A stretch of DNA of 64,000 nt from Mytilus galloprovincialis (GCF_965363235.1 NC_134845.1:68415261-68479260); one strand, 5' to 3'. Counted from the first letter of the stretch, positions 1 through 12,385 are shown. Notes: generated by a model from the sequence alone, not told the origin. Translations and numbers: made by a program.

Positions 1-1530
1 GGTTTCAAACTTTCCATAAACATTACTAGAAGGTATCACAAGAGATATTGGTTGGTTTTTCCTGACCAACCTATTAAAGTTTTTCAAAATATTTCAATTT
101 ATTAATTAATTTTAAAGCAGGTTATTTTCAACAGTTTACAAAGATGACAACAAACAACCCATGTATACAAAAAATATTATCTTTGTTTTGTAAAAAGGTT
201 ACCGTAGTCATTGTAGCCAATATACGTCAGTATTACTATAGCACGCAAAGAATTCTTTTCACTTAAGGTTGTCTGAAAAGATAAGAAATGTGTATGTTTT
301 AGTATCAAATTCAAAACAATCATTTCCAAGATATTTTAGTTTGGCAAAATATTATCATTTCCCTTTCAATAACTTCCAATACGAAAACATTTTCGCGTCG
401 TGTTTAGTTATTTAAAAAACATTTAAACTATGTACTTGATTTCATCAGTTATCATGACCACCTCGTCCCATAAAATCATATTTAATGATATGGAACGAAT
501 TGCAAGCCGTTCTTCTCAAAACTATACTTAAACTATATAATTATATTTTGGATAAATGCATGCCCAACTGTTATCAATTTGACACTGTTATAAGATATTT
601 GAAATAAGAAATATTCTTTTGATAATTATCATGCACTGTGTCGATACCATGCAAAACTGTTAGACTGTTCATTTAATCTTTTAAAACTTTATGTGTGGAT
701 TAAACATACATTAATAAAATACAAAAATAAGAAAGCTATGAATGAGGTTGTTAGCTAGATATAAACCTTTTCGTGCTTCTTTGTTAAATATTTGTTTGTT
801 TTTATTGTGATTAAGATTATACACAATGTTGACTGATGTACCCCAAATTTCGACAATTCTGTTTGTTTTGTTCACGCATCGTTGTCAATATAATAAACCT
901 TGCTTCGACTGACAAACAAGTGAGAGATTTAGCGCTTTAAAACGAGGTTCAATAATCTTCTTTTTACATAAGAAAATGCCTAACCAAGTCAGGACTATGA
1001 CTGGTGTTATCCATGAGATTTTGATTTTGCCATTTGGTTAGGGACTTTTCGTTTTGAAGTTTTCCTCGGAGTTCAGTATTTTGTGATTTTACTTTTCTCT
1101 ACTATACGTTATTGGTTTCGGGACGTCATGATTATTTCCATTTCATGTTCATAAATACAAGCAAGACTGACCTTTGACGATAAGATTCTTTGTAAATCAT
1201 TTGATTGTTATCTTCTTACGTTTATACGATATCCCTGGCTTGAAAATTAAGTAGTTGGCATTTTAATTAAGGTAAACTCTAACATGACACTTAGATGAAC
1301 CTCAGACGTATGAAATTTAAAAAAAAAATGGAAATCCACTTTGCCAGCTTTTTGCTGAAAAAGTACAGCTTTCGACCAAAGGATGAAGACACTTCAGTTT
1401 ATATAGCTATTAAGCACCTTCACCCATCCCCTATCATTGCAACTGCAATAGATATGCACAGCATTTTAATAAGCAAACACAAGACAACTACTTATTAACA
1501 AATCTCTTCAATATTTCTTCATTCTCCTGT
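1..1530. other. AT-rich stretch without recognised gene
   Basis: I see no convincing exon, RNA gene or named element here. The longest reading frames are short and low in complexity. The right end, from about 1,425, is already part of the diverged duplication shared with 3,620-4,160. Confidence 0.5.
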
Positions 1531-1531
1531 T

Positions 1532-1812
1532 CTTTAATATTTTTTTTCAACTTCGTTCATTCTATATCTAGTCATTTATCCTGTCATAAAAAACGTTCCG
1601 GCTATAATGATAAAGAAGGAGACGCAGAATAAGCCTTCTTCGTGATACCACATCCAGATCGGTACTACTACAGTAGAACGAATGTTAAAGCAATCAATTG
1701 CTGGTAAGTTTTGTCATTTACGATTTCGGCGAACTTTTCAATATCTTTATATACAGGTTTTTCTTCTTCAATAGAACGCATAAAAATTCTGCAAAATTTT
1801 TCTCCCATGTTT
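1532..1812 (-). pseudogene. Broken copy of a two-TM C-terminal exon
   Basis: On the minus strand this stretch aligns with the intact exon at 3,744-4,013. It keeps the acidic linker (IEEEKP), the motif NDKTY and the phenylalanine-rich second hydrophobic segment ending in MTG. The frame is interrupted: two adjacent TAG codons follow the first hydrophobic segment, a shift moves the second segment to another frame, and a TAA comes after MTG. Intron-like flanking sequence is also shared with the other copy (1,425-1,990 against 3,620-4,160), so the duplication was genomic and not an RNA copy. The parent family is not recognised. Confidence 0.45.
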
Positions 1813-2284
1813 GAATTTATTTATGAACGGTATATAATTGAACATTTTACGTTATCTCATTCATTTTCTATTTTAGGATCTTGATTGTGTAGTATTGAAA
1901 GGAATTCATAATTTACGCATAAGACTGCTGATTACAAATTATATACTTGATAAAAATAATAGTAGTCAAATACAGCATATCCAATTATAGTATATCTGCA
2001 TTTTCAGTGATTTGTATCCTTTTTATATGAAGTAAGTAAGCAAGATCATGCCATTTAAATGTGAGTTAAACTGTTGTCAAGCATGTGTTTTGATTGGTGA
2101 CTATTTACCTGTATAAATTGTGAAAAGGAAATGATTTTTAGAAATAACGATGTTATTGAATCGTATTTAGTAAAATACAAAATTTGCAAATGTAAACATC
2201 ATTTGATAAACTTATCCTACCTCTTATTTTTAATTTCAACGTAAAAATTGTCAGAAATGAGCGATTTTTGTTATAATTGAATGT

Positions 2285-2440
2285 AGCGTTGACTGTGTGC
2301 ACATTTGAGTATATGAACTGCAGAAATATATACGTCGGTTAACGAATAAAAGGTAAGCAACTCTAAAATTACATAACATATAAATAAATTTTCATTAAAT
2401 ATACCAATCTAATAATTTAGTATGCCTAACCCTTGTTTCG
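2285..2440. repeat. Short repeat shared with 6,968-7,100
   Basis: GTTGACTGTGTG, ATATGAACTGCAGAAA and ATACGTCGGTTAAC occur in the same order at both places. The whole 1.3-9 kb region therefore seems to be built by several overlapping duplications. Confidence 0.6.
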
Positions 2441-2555
2441 TCCCATTAATATATATATTATATATTTATTTATTTGAAGTTGTCAGTGAGAGATATTTTG
2501 CGTTAAATATTCGTAAAATCACAAATATATTTACTGACCCAAGGAAATTTACTTT

Positions 2556-2706
2556 AAAAGAGGGACGAAAGATACCAAAGGGACAGTCACAGTCATAAAT
2601 CGAAAATAAACTGGCAACGCCATGGCTAAAAATGAAAAAGACAAAAAGACAAACAATAGTAAAAATGACACAACATATAAAACTTAAGAATAAACAACAC
2701 TTACCC
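2556..2706 (-). mobile_element. Retroelement 3'-tail fragment, copy 1
   Basis: Reverse-oriented copy of the dispersed tail that ends in TTTCGTCCCTCTTTT. It shares the segment with CCATGG, the polypyrimidine tract and the GACTGTCCC motif with the copies at 15,918, 19,909, 25,238, 25,752, 34,498 and 56,333. The copy at 34,498 shows that this tail follows a reverse-transcriptase reading frame. Confidence 0.65.
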
Positions 2707-3743
2707 CAAATGACTCAAATTTGTTAAAGGTCGTTCAGCAAAATTTTACATTTACGTCGTTTGGTCATTGGTGGAAAATTGTCTTATTGGCAATCATACC
2801 ACATCTTGTATTTTTTTTTTAGATAAACAGCAATATTTTCCTTTTCCCTGAATTTGATACATTTGTATTTTAGTTTCACATGGGAAACTCTTTTCAAAAA
2901 TGCATGTCATAATAAACTATATATTGTTTTCTATTGATAGTTTGTTTAATTTTTCTATTGTCCTATATGTCGGTTGATATACTCCCAAGTCGTATGTCCA
3001 TGTCTGCAGTGAAGTTATATGTTTCAACGAACCTTAACTGTTTACTACTTAGTAGTAAATTACGAATTAATGGATTCGTTGCAAATGCTAGCTTAAAACC
3101 TTTACTTAATTATTTGATTCTTAGATTCGGTTCGGAAAACATATTACAAACGGGATATTAAATTTTTATTTTTATAGTGAGTGTTTTATGGATCTGTATA
3201 TTTAGGCCTGAGTCCCTACGGTACCACTTTTTTAGACCATAAGTTGCCGATAGTATCATCCTTTAAGTAGTTCTTGCTACGGACCTTCATGATAATTGAC
3301 CTTTATTTCCTTAAAATGTCGTGTCAGTAAACACAGCCAAATAAAACTAAGATAAACATGGATTTTTTTAGAACTCCTTTGGTCATTAAGCGTATAAATA
3401 TTTTTCTTGCTTTTAAACATTAACTCATTGTCATTTGTGGTGAAGGTAAACCATAAGATCCCACCTCGGTCGCAAGTCATATAGAACAACATTTTTAAAT
3501 TATTAAAACGGACATACGCATTTATGATCAAATTATCTATCAGATTTAAACAAAACTTGGTACATTTTTTTTTAAAGATTAATGCTAACAAATAATAATT
3601 TTGATCATCGCGTGGATGCTATCTGGAACAAATCCCCTTTTCCCCATCATTGGAACTGTAATAAAAATGCATAATATTCATATAAACAGCAAACACAAGA
3701 TAATACTCACTAACAAATCTTTCCAATTTTCTTGTTCTTTTAT

Positions 3744-4013
3744 TTAATTTTCATTTTCGTTGATTTTAAGACGTGTCATGTATCCTGTTATTAAAATCGT
3801 TGCGGTCAATACAATAAAGAAGAGGGGGCAGAAAAAGCCTTTCTCGTTAAACAATGTGCAGAGCAATGCTACTAGCAGTAAAACGGACGTTATAATTATC
3901 ATTCGCCGGTAAGTTTTGTTATTTCTTACTAATTCGTAGAACATTTCAACTTTTTTATTTACAGAGTTTTCTTCATCAACCGAAGGAATATCAATAAGAA
4001 ATTTCTCCCATGT
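3744..4013 (-). CDS. Terminal exon of an unrecognised two-TM protein
   Basis: On the minus strand a consensus acceptor (AG at 4,015-4,014) opens 89 codons plus a stop. The reading begins TWEKFLIDIP and continues through an acidic linker to the motif NNKTYRR. Two hydrophobic segments follow (MIIITSVLLLVALLC and FFCPLFFIVLTATILITG), separated by a short charged loop, and a basic tail ends the protein. This looks like the C-terminal membrane anchor of a larger protein. No upstream exon could be found to the right, where repeats dominate, so this may be a stranded gene fragment. The diverged copy at 1,532-1,812 keeps the same segments, which suggests the sequence was once coding. An internal ATG gives a 66-residue version, but frame and homology continue upstream of it. 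Function unknown. Confidence 0.4.
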   Translation of the reverse strand, partial: TWEKFLIDIPSVDEENSVNKKVEMFYELVRNNKTYRRMIIITSVLLLVALLCTLFNEKGFFCPLFFIVLTATILITGYMTRLKINENEN

Positions 4014-4674
4014 CTGAGTTTATTTATAACCGGTATGTAATTGAAAATTTTACGTTATTTCATTTTAATCAGATTCTATTTTAGGACCTTGATTATATAA
4101 TTTTGAAAGGCATTTCTTATTCACACATAAAATCTCATTAAAGATACCAGGCTTATAATTGGAACGACTATCTCTCGTTTCATCTACTTACTGATCATTA
4201 ATAGCATTTAATTTTTTAAATATTTGTCATTCTTTTTTTCGTTTCTGTTGTTGAATATATTGATATACTTTTAATCAACGAATTTAAATGCATCAAATTG
4301 ATCGATGGTTATAGATGTGTAACGGTTATTTATAGTTTATAGTTTTTCCAAAAACCATTATATCTGGGTCAGTAGAAAGAAGAATGACGTGTACATTTAC
4401 GTGACAGATGGAGTAACCGTGCAGGTTTGACTTTTTATTTCATTTGCTTTCGATATTTCTATAATTGTTCTTTTATTCATATTAGTTTGAAATTCAATGC
4501 TTGAATAGCTTTTTGAAATTATGTGTAAATTGGCATAACGATTTTTCATGATTGCACAAATCAATGTGTACTATATTTATCATTATAAATTTACTTTCAC
4601 TTTCTGTCTTCTACGACTACGCCATTGGCGTTATTCGAAAAGAAATGATAGTTAAGAGTGTTGGAATGGTGGTA

Positions 4675-4965
4675 CCTTCATGACGAATTACAGTAAAAGT
4701 TCTTGCCAAATGACGTTAACCGGGTAATTTTTGGTGTATGACGATAAAATGTACTACTTTTAGACGATAACAACATAGACTTATTTTGACGAATCACGTT
4801 ATTTTTTCTCCAAAAGTGACGGTAACGATAATTATTTGAGACTTTTGACGAATCCCGATAAGGATATTTTGACGAATCACGGTAAAATTTTAACAAATTT
4901 GACGCTAACGGTATCCGAAATGACTGATTGACGGCTGACGTTTAACGGCATTACTACCCTTAGGA
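4675..4965 (-). repeat. Dispersed repeat rich in TGACG/CGTCA words
   Basis: This segment recurs at 7,535-7,785 in the same orientation (as part of the duplication) and at 60,285-60,575 in the opposite orientation. Shared words include GTAAAAATTCTTGC-like and CATTACTACC ends and repeated GACGAATCACG. It leaves misleading short open frames on one strand. Confidence 0.6.
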
Positions 4966-5448
4966 AACGGTGTATCGATTTATAATTAAAAAATTCTTTA
5001 TTTAATGATGGATGCATAAGCGTTCCCTTCCTACATATGAAACCCTGTATCAAACAATATCATTTATAAGTATCCTCACTGTTTTATTTATCAAATTGAT
5101 TTGTGTGTATGTAATTTGTTTGGACCAAACCAAGTCTGTTCTCTTAAAAAGAGATAAAATCATGTGATTGAGATACAACACGTTTCTCTACCAGCTGTGT
5201 ACATGATTTATCTAATAAAATATATGATACTGGACGTTAATCAAACAATTAATCAATGAATCATTTTACGTCTCACATCCCTACCTACGAAGTCAAAGAG
5301 GACAATAGGTGTGCACTCCGGCCGTCTGTATTTCCACCAGTCTGTCAACAAGACAGTCCGACAAATCAGTTTTACTCTTTTCTACTTGCTGAAAGGTATT
5401 ACTTTGAAATTTAATATATTGTTTTTCATGACCAGTAACATATCAAGT

Positions 5449-6055
5449 CCGAAACAGACGTCACCATGGACACGATGTCGTCTGATATGGCAGGTGTTAT
5501 CTCATCACCAGACATGACAAATATGACTGTCCCTCTGGTATCTTTCGTCCCTCTTTTATAACCACTGGCTCGATATCTATGCTGGTGGACAATTTGTCTC
5601 CGAGGACATCATCCGCCCAGTAGCAAAACTTAAATTACATGAACTTACGAAGATCAAACAGGAAACTGGCTCGGACGTCGCCCAGTATAAAAAGGTCCGA
5701 AACAGACGTCACCATGGACACGATGTCGTCTGATATGGCAGGTGTCCCTCTCATCACCAGACATGACAAATATGACTGTCCCTGGTATCGTTCGTCCCTC
5801 TTTTATAACCACTGCGTCGATATCTGTGCTGGTGGACAATTTGTCCCCGAGGACAACAACCACCCAGAAGCAAAACTCAAATTGCACGAACTTTCGAAGA
5901 TCAAACAGGAAATTTGCTCGGACGTCGCCCAGTATAAAAAGGTCCGAAACAGACGTCACCATGGACACGGTGTTGTCTGGTATGGCAGGTCCCCCCCCCC
6001 CATCACCAGACATGACAAATATGACTGTCCCTCTGGTATCTTTCGTCCCTCTTTC
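5449..6055 (+). repeat. 248-bp head-to-tail array, 2.45 units
   Basis: CCGAAACAGACG starts at 5,449, 5,697 and 5,944, which gives units of 248 and 247 bp and a partial third. Each unit contains the motif GACTGTCCCTCTGGTATC and the terminal word TTTCGTCCCTCTTT of the local retroelement tail. Each then continues into a distinct part (AACCACTG, GGTGGACAATTTGTC, CAGTATAAAAAGGTCC). The array ends at that tail word, and copy B of the duplication lacks the whole array. I read it as a tandem insertion of a small element that shares its 3' end with the reverse-transcriptase element at 34,498. Open frames across it are by-products of the repeat. Confidence 0.65.
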
Positions 6056-6639
6056 TGAATGTTATCCCAATATCATGATTTTGTTGAGTAATGGTCATTT
6101 GATTCACGCAAATAGTCTGTTTTATGCATTTGGGTTTTTTTCATCCTGCTTGGAGAAATTGATTTTAATAGTTGTTAAAAAGTTTACAACAGGAGATACT
6201 ATAGATCAAGTTAGCATTTTATTTTATAATGGAATATTTACCGGTAGGGGACTATATTTTGCCGAGCAAAACTCTACGAATGCTTGTTTGGTTTTATATA
6301 GTGACAATAGAATATACATACCGCTATTAATATGATTCATTTATTTGTTTTAATTCAAATTTGACAAAACGATTAGCCAAAACTAAACTGTCTGCAAAGT
6401 TTTACCAAAATTACAAAATGAATTTTCGAAAGTTTTCTACGAAGCAATGTTAAGAAACCAATTTTGAAATTCCAAAGTATGAACTGTTTGAGATCAATAA
6501 ATATTAATAAACTACGATAAAGCAAAACTATATAAGCTCGGAACCTATGTTTTGTCTGATGATTATCATATCTTTATAATGTGTGATAAAAACCAAGAAG
6601 GTCGAATTTAAGAAACACTAAAGATGTAAACAGGGGACA

Positions 6640-6950
6640 TATGAATCATGCAAAAAGAAAATTACAAATATATTGAGCCCAAAGGAAAATCCAAAAAGGA
6701 ATTCCCTCATCAAACGACAAAGCTCGAACATACCAACGAATGGAAAACAACTGTCGAATTCCTATCTATACTCAGACATCTGCAGAAAATTGAGAACTAA
6801 ATGTCTTATAGCTAACCAAGTCTCTTACATACATTCCATTATATTGACAACAATGTGTGAAGAAAACAAACAGACACATAGACAAAAAATCAAAAATAGT
6901 GATACAGCCGTCAACATTGTGTTCAATATACACCGAATAGAGTATTGACC
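6640..6950 (+). repeat. Dispersed repeat, first copy
   Basis: Shares the order 'AAAGCTCGAACA', 'ACGAATGGA', 'ACTGTC', 'CTCAGACAT', 'CCATTATATTGACAAC' and 'GTCAACATTGTG' with 8,770-9,057 and 16,290-16,595. The third copy lies outside the segmental duplication, so this is an independent dispersed family. Class unknown. Confidence 0.6.
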
Positions 6951-7121
6951 TAGATATAAATAAATATTTATTGACTGTGTGTACATTTTGGTATATGAAC
7001 TGCAGAAAAATATACGTCGGTTAACAAATAAAAGGTAATCAACTCTCTCATTAAATATACCAAGCTAATAATTGTGTACGCCTAATCCTCGTTGCTTCCA
7101 CTTACTGCTCCCCTTTCCTTT

Positions 7122-9057
7122 GTTGAATATATTGATATACTTTTTAAAGGTGAAGTGAAATCGCTTTTTTTCAATCAAGGAATTTAAATGTATCACATTA
7201 ATCGATGTCTTTAGCATGTTAAGATGTGTAACGGTTATTTATAGTTTCTAGTTTTCCAAAAACCATCAGTATATCTGGGTCAGTAGAAAGAAGTATGACG
7301 TGTATGGTGTACATTTACGTGAGAGTAACCGGGCAGATTTGACTTCTTATTTCATTTGCTTTAGATATTTCTATAATTGTTCTTTTATTCATATGTGTTT
7401 GAATACTTGAACAGCTTTATAAAATTATGTGTTAATTGCCATAATTATTTTTCATGATGGCAAAAATCATTGTGTACTATATTTATCATAATGATTATAA
7501 ATTTACTTTCAGTTTCTGTCTTCTACCTCCATGAAAAATACCAGTAAAGGTTCTTGCCAAATGACGTTAACGATTTTTGGTGCATGACGAGAAAACGTTC
7601 AACTTCTTTTAGACGATAAAAACATAGACTGATTTTTCACGAATCACGTTATTTTTTTCTCCGAAAATGACAGTAACGGTAATTATTTGAGACCTCTGAC
7701 GAATCACGGTTAAATTATAACCAATTTGGCGCTAACAGTAGCCGAAATCACTGTTTGACGCCTGGCGTTTGATGGCATTACTACCTTCAGTTAATGGTGT
7801 ATCGATTTATAATAAAAATATTCTTTATTTAATGACGGATGCATAAGTTTTCCTTCCTAAATATGAAAACCTGTGTCAAACAATATCATTTATAAGTATC
7901 CACACTGTTTTATTTATCAAATTGATTTGATTGTATGAAATTTGTTTGGACCAAACCAAGTCTGTTCTCTTAAAAAGAGATCAAATCATATGTATGAGAG
8001 ACAACACGTTTCTCGAACAGCTGTGTACATGATTTATCTAATGAAATATATGATACTGGACGTTAATCAATCAATTAATCAATGAATCATTTTACTTCTC
8101 ACATCGTGATTTTATTGGTTCCCTACCTACGAAGTCAAAGAGAACAATAGGTTTGTACTCCTTCCGTCTACTTTCCTCCAGTCTTTCGACCAGTCAGTCC
8201 GACAATCAGTTTTCATCCTTTTTTCTTGCTAAAAATATTAATTTGATATTTTTTATATATCATGACCAGTAACATATCAAGTTTGAATTTTGTCCCGATA
8301 TCATGATTTTGATGAGGATGGTCATTTCCTTCACACAAATAGTCTGTTTTTCCAGATTATTTTTTTTTAAAGTTCATGCTACTTGGATATATTGATTTAA
8401 TAGTTGTTAAAAAGTTTACATTAGGAGATACTATAGATCTCATTTTTTTTAATTCAAAAATTGACAAAACGATTTATTCAAACAAGATTTTCTGCAAAGT
8501 TGCAATATTATACTAAAATTACAAAATAGATTTCCGGAAGTTTTCCCCGAATCAATGTTCAGAAATCAATTTTAAGTTTCCAAAGTATGAACTGTTTAAG
8601 ATCAATAAATATTAATAAACTAAGATAAAGCCTAAAAATATGAGCTCGGAACATATGTTAATTTAGTCTGATAATTATCGTATCTGCATAATACATGTAT
8701 TTGAATAAAACCAGGAAGGCCGAATGTAAGAAATACTAAAGATTTAAACAGGGGAAATATTTATTATAGAAAAAGAAAATTACAAAAATACGTAATTCCC
8801 GTACCAAACGGCAAAACCAAAGCTCGAACATACCAACGAATTGAAAACAACTGTCACATTCCTGACTTGACACAGACATCCTCACATGCAGAAAATGGTA
8901 GACCAAATATCCTATAGCTAACCATAGCTAACCAAACCTCTCACCTGTATGACATTCGCATATATTCCATTATACTGACAACAATGTGTGATCAAAACAA
9001 ACACACACATAGGAAAAAATTCAAACATAGTGGTACAGCCGTCAACATTGTGTTCAA
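7122..9057. repeat. Segmental duplication, copy B
   Basis: Second copy of the unit at 4,245-6,950. Where copy A has the 607-bp insertion, copy B reads straight through from ACATATCAAGT into the sequence before CCCGATATCATGATT. It therefore shows the empty state of that site. Confidence 0.75.
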
Positions 9058-9206
9058 CACCAAATCTTTCGCGTTTGTCACCGGAAAAAAACCTCGCCAA
9101 TTATGCACGCCTTTATGACGCCATTTACCAGATAGAGGGTACCGCCTGTATCCCTGCACTATTAATGTTCACCAAGCGTTTTAGTGATCGTCATTGTGCA
9201 GGATAA
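8988..9206 (+). other. Possible decayed coding fragment
   Basis: The second half of this frame (about 9,060-9,206) has a protein-like composition: SRLSPEKNLANYARLYDAIY followed by a hydrophobic and basic end with two cysteines. It directly follows the end of the dispersed repeat. The first half lies in that repeat. I do not recognise the family and see no clear splice site, so it is noted only as a candidate. Confidence 0.2.
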
Positions 9207-9209
9207 ACT

Positions 9210-10102
9210 AAATCTAATATTTGTTCCGTAGGTAACTTATCACAATTTCCTTATGATAGCAGTGCTGAATATAAATTTTAAAATTTTAATTTGACGAATA
9301 ATTCGTTCAATATAGCATTATCACTTTTCCACTAATCGCTTAACAAAGGAACGGACTTGACGACACCCCGAAGCGCACGAATGGTTTTCACTAAAACCAA
9401 AGTTTTTGACAGATTTGCAACGAACTCGAAAGTTGTCTATTATGTCAATGATTTATTGACCTCGATATATATATATATATATGAATATTTCATTAAATTT
9501 CAACCCTATAGTTACACACAATTTATTTTACGATTCCAAATAAAGTAATTATTCCGATCATTTATATCACAACAATAGGAGAATACCATTGATATCAATC
9601 GTACCAAAGAAACATGTCTTACCAATCGTAACATCCAAATCTTTCTTACCAATCGTACAACTATACATTTGTAACACTCAGAAGCGAGTCCGATTCCCTC
9701 AGACGTATCTATATAACGTTATTGAACTCCGAAACATGTCTAGTTGTAAAAGGCGCTAAAGCATGTCATTCTTTAACGCCCAATCGGGTTCATTGTTTTT
9801 TTTTATATAAAAACGCCCAAATGTGTCCTCGTTACTTGTTTATTGCTTTTTCGTTGACTCAAACTCTTTTTATCATTTAATTACTAGTTAAAATAATATC
9901 CTTAAGGTCTTTATCAAACTAACAGTATATACCTTACCAAGGCTGTTCAAGAAGTAAAAATACGCAACAATGTCATGTTGAAATGTGGATATCAAATAAG
10001 ATACCTCCTTCTCTCTATACATCAAAAGTATTGTAATAACTCTTTCAGGGTGCCGTCAGTGGTATGCTGAAATTCCACTCTGTTGTCCCCGTACATATGT
10101 TA
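9210..10102. other. No gene seen; short AT microsatellite
   Basis: Contains an (AT)n run near 9,463-9,481 and two copies of ACCAATCGTA near 9,620-9,655. That word recurs near 11,773-11,860. No exon is supported. Confidence 0.5.
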
Positions 10103-10264
10103 CAGATAATGCATATTTTAAGGTTTTTCTTGTCGTAGAACACACCGAGGGGTGTCAGTATTGATCAAATGAAAGACCGACCGGAGGGAGGTCTTTCTTT
10201 GAACAATCCTGACACCCCGAGGTGTGTTCTACAACAAGAAAAACCTTAAAATATGCATTATCTG
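10103..10264. mobile_element. Foldback element (MITE-like), 162 bp
   Basis: The left arm starting CAGATAATGCATATTTTAAG is matched by the inverse arm ending ATGCATTATCTG. The arms are about 65 bp each around a short GAAAGACC centre that is itself self-complementary. No coding content. Confidence 0.75.
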
Positions 10265-12385
10265 ACTTATATACCGTCAAAAAAATATTAATTTCATAAA
10301 GATTTGTAAAATTTAGTGTCCTATTTTACCGACAACACTAAAGTGGGATATTCCTTTCTAATGTGTTCAGGTTTTAATACGCCCTGCGGCTCATGTAGAA
10401 TGTGAAATAAAACTCACTAAATAATTAAGATATAAACCTTTTAAAAATTATTATCCATACACAATAAAAATATTACTGTAACTGCATGAAGTAAGACACA
10501 AATGTATTGTCATCATCCGATAACGGTGTATGACAAATACAAGACACATTGTAACTAATTTATAGTACCACTTAGCTTATGGAAAAGGGGGAAGGGGTAT
10601 GTTTTTTCTCTATTTGTTATGTTATTTCTATCGCGGAAAAGTGGTTATTTTTTTTAACAATTTTACTTGAATCGAATGAAAAATTCAGAAAGATTGTCTT
10701 TTGAATAGCAATACATTTTATTAAAATATAATCAGGATATAATTATATACCCTCCGCACCCGACCCTTACGTGAGTTACGTTAATGTTATTCAATAGAAT
10801 ATAAGATTATCTTATTAGTTGATCATTTGATAGAGTAAAAGGTAAACATAAATTTTAAAAAGTTCAGAACTGACACGAAGACGATTATGAACACATGTTG
10901 GTCACAGTATGATTTCCTATTCATTGTATATCGTTCAATGAACATGCATGAAATATTTGCCACTGGACGTTAAGTGACACGAATATGTTAAATCTTGATT
11001 TATTTCATGAAAGTCTACATTAAAATTCATCTGAAATATATGATAATGTTTCTTTGTTGAAGCGACCAATTAACAAAACTTCACGTTATTTGTTTCTAAA
11101 ATTAAAATGCGGGACTACAATGACGGTTTCTTTTACACCAATCATCGATTGAACTTTAAAAAATAAATTTCCAAATCGGAAACAAAAAACTATTAGACGA
11201 ATAAAGTTTTGAAGTAAATCATAGATTGCATGTTTATCAAGGAAAATAATGACCTCACACAGGTCATTATTTTCTGCCTTGAAGCATATATCATTGAAAC
11301 ATGGCATCGTCCGGGTTGATTCTGAAAAAGAATGACCTGTCGTTCTGAAAGAAAATAACTCCATATAGGTATATAAAGCCTTATTATCTAGTGGTAGTTA
11401 GAATTTCCCCAACTTTAATTGCAAACGGCATCTGATATATAAAGAGGAATGAAGGACTGTCTTGTGAATGCATTTTTCATCTTCTTAAGATTTATGCAAT
11501 TGGAACCCAACATTTCCAATTGCGTAATTGTCGTAAATTACTACGTTATTGACGTTACTGAGAACTAAAAGTTTTGAGAAGTTCAAGCGTTTTAAAAAGA
11601 ACATGTTTCGGCAAATAACAATTACTTGGCACGTTTGGGGGTTATGAAATCGGACACGCTTGTGCGATATCAACTTTTAAAGACACGTTTCGGGAAATCG
11701 GACACATTTTGGGGAACGGGCACGTTTGGGAGTGATACACATTAACATTAATTCTACCATACATGCCTTAAATACCAATCGTAAAAATCAAGACCAATCG
11801 TACCAACCATACCATAAATACCACTCTTACACACCATTAATATCGTACCAATCGTACAAATCAAATCCTTATATGTTCCACCAAACCTTTCTTATTCGTT
11901 TAACAAACTATACGAAGCAATATCATCGATTGAGCGTATATAAAAAAAATCTATCAATTTTTTGGTTTATTATTTTATCGACTTTGGAGTTTATATTTCA
12001 TCTGTGTGATTTAAATCTTTTGATTGTCATTACCTGGCCGAGTATCAGGATGTTCTACTAAAGTCAGTCAAAAGTCGGTAATATTGAAAAAGTCTTTCAA
12101 ACATACCGAACTTTATGAGTATATAAATCGTACTATTGAATGAACATCCTTTAGAATAGCTCACGATTAAGATTTGATTTTTAGTTTATTAGATGTGAAA
12201 TATCTTAAAATATGTTCCACTTCCGTCTTTGTTTGGCCTTTTAAATATTTCGTATAAGGGTGTGACTGTTGTGTAGAAGAAACACGCGTCTGGCACCTAT
12301 CTATGGTGAGGATTCTTGTTCAACTTAAACTTATATAGTCATAAATTTGATATAATTATATATATGTATGAAATATATATTTTCA
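10265..12385. other. Intergenic stretch upstream of the cGAS-like gene
   Basis: No exon supported. It contains a short perfect hairpin at about 11,241-11,271 (AATAATGACCT and its inverse around CACAC), repeated GGACAC/GGGCACGTTTG words at 11,630-11,735, and ACCAATCGTA words at 11,773-11,860. Confidence 0.45.

Larger units (their letters stand above)
4245..6950. repeat. Segmental duplication, copy A
   Basis: Aligns in order and in the same orientation with 7,122-9,057. Shared landmarks are the TATTGATATAC start, the segment CTGGGTCAGTAGAAAGAAG, the repeat family at 4,675-4,965, the string CCTACCTACGAAGTCAAAG, and the end in a third dispersed repeat (6,640-6,950). Copy A differs mainly by an insertion at 5,449-6,055. 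Divergence by eye is moderate, so the event is not recent. Confidence 0.75.

Noticed and set aside
3277-3591. 104-residue minus-strand frame
   Set aside because: AT-rich with no domain, no clear splice sites and low-complexity composition; not supportable as a gene.
5654-6335. Three overlapping open frames of 119-197 residues on both strands
   Set aside because: They arise from the 248-bp tandem units, where one open frame is multiplied; the same protein words repeat with each unit and run into retroelement tail sequence.
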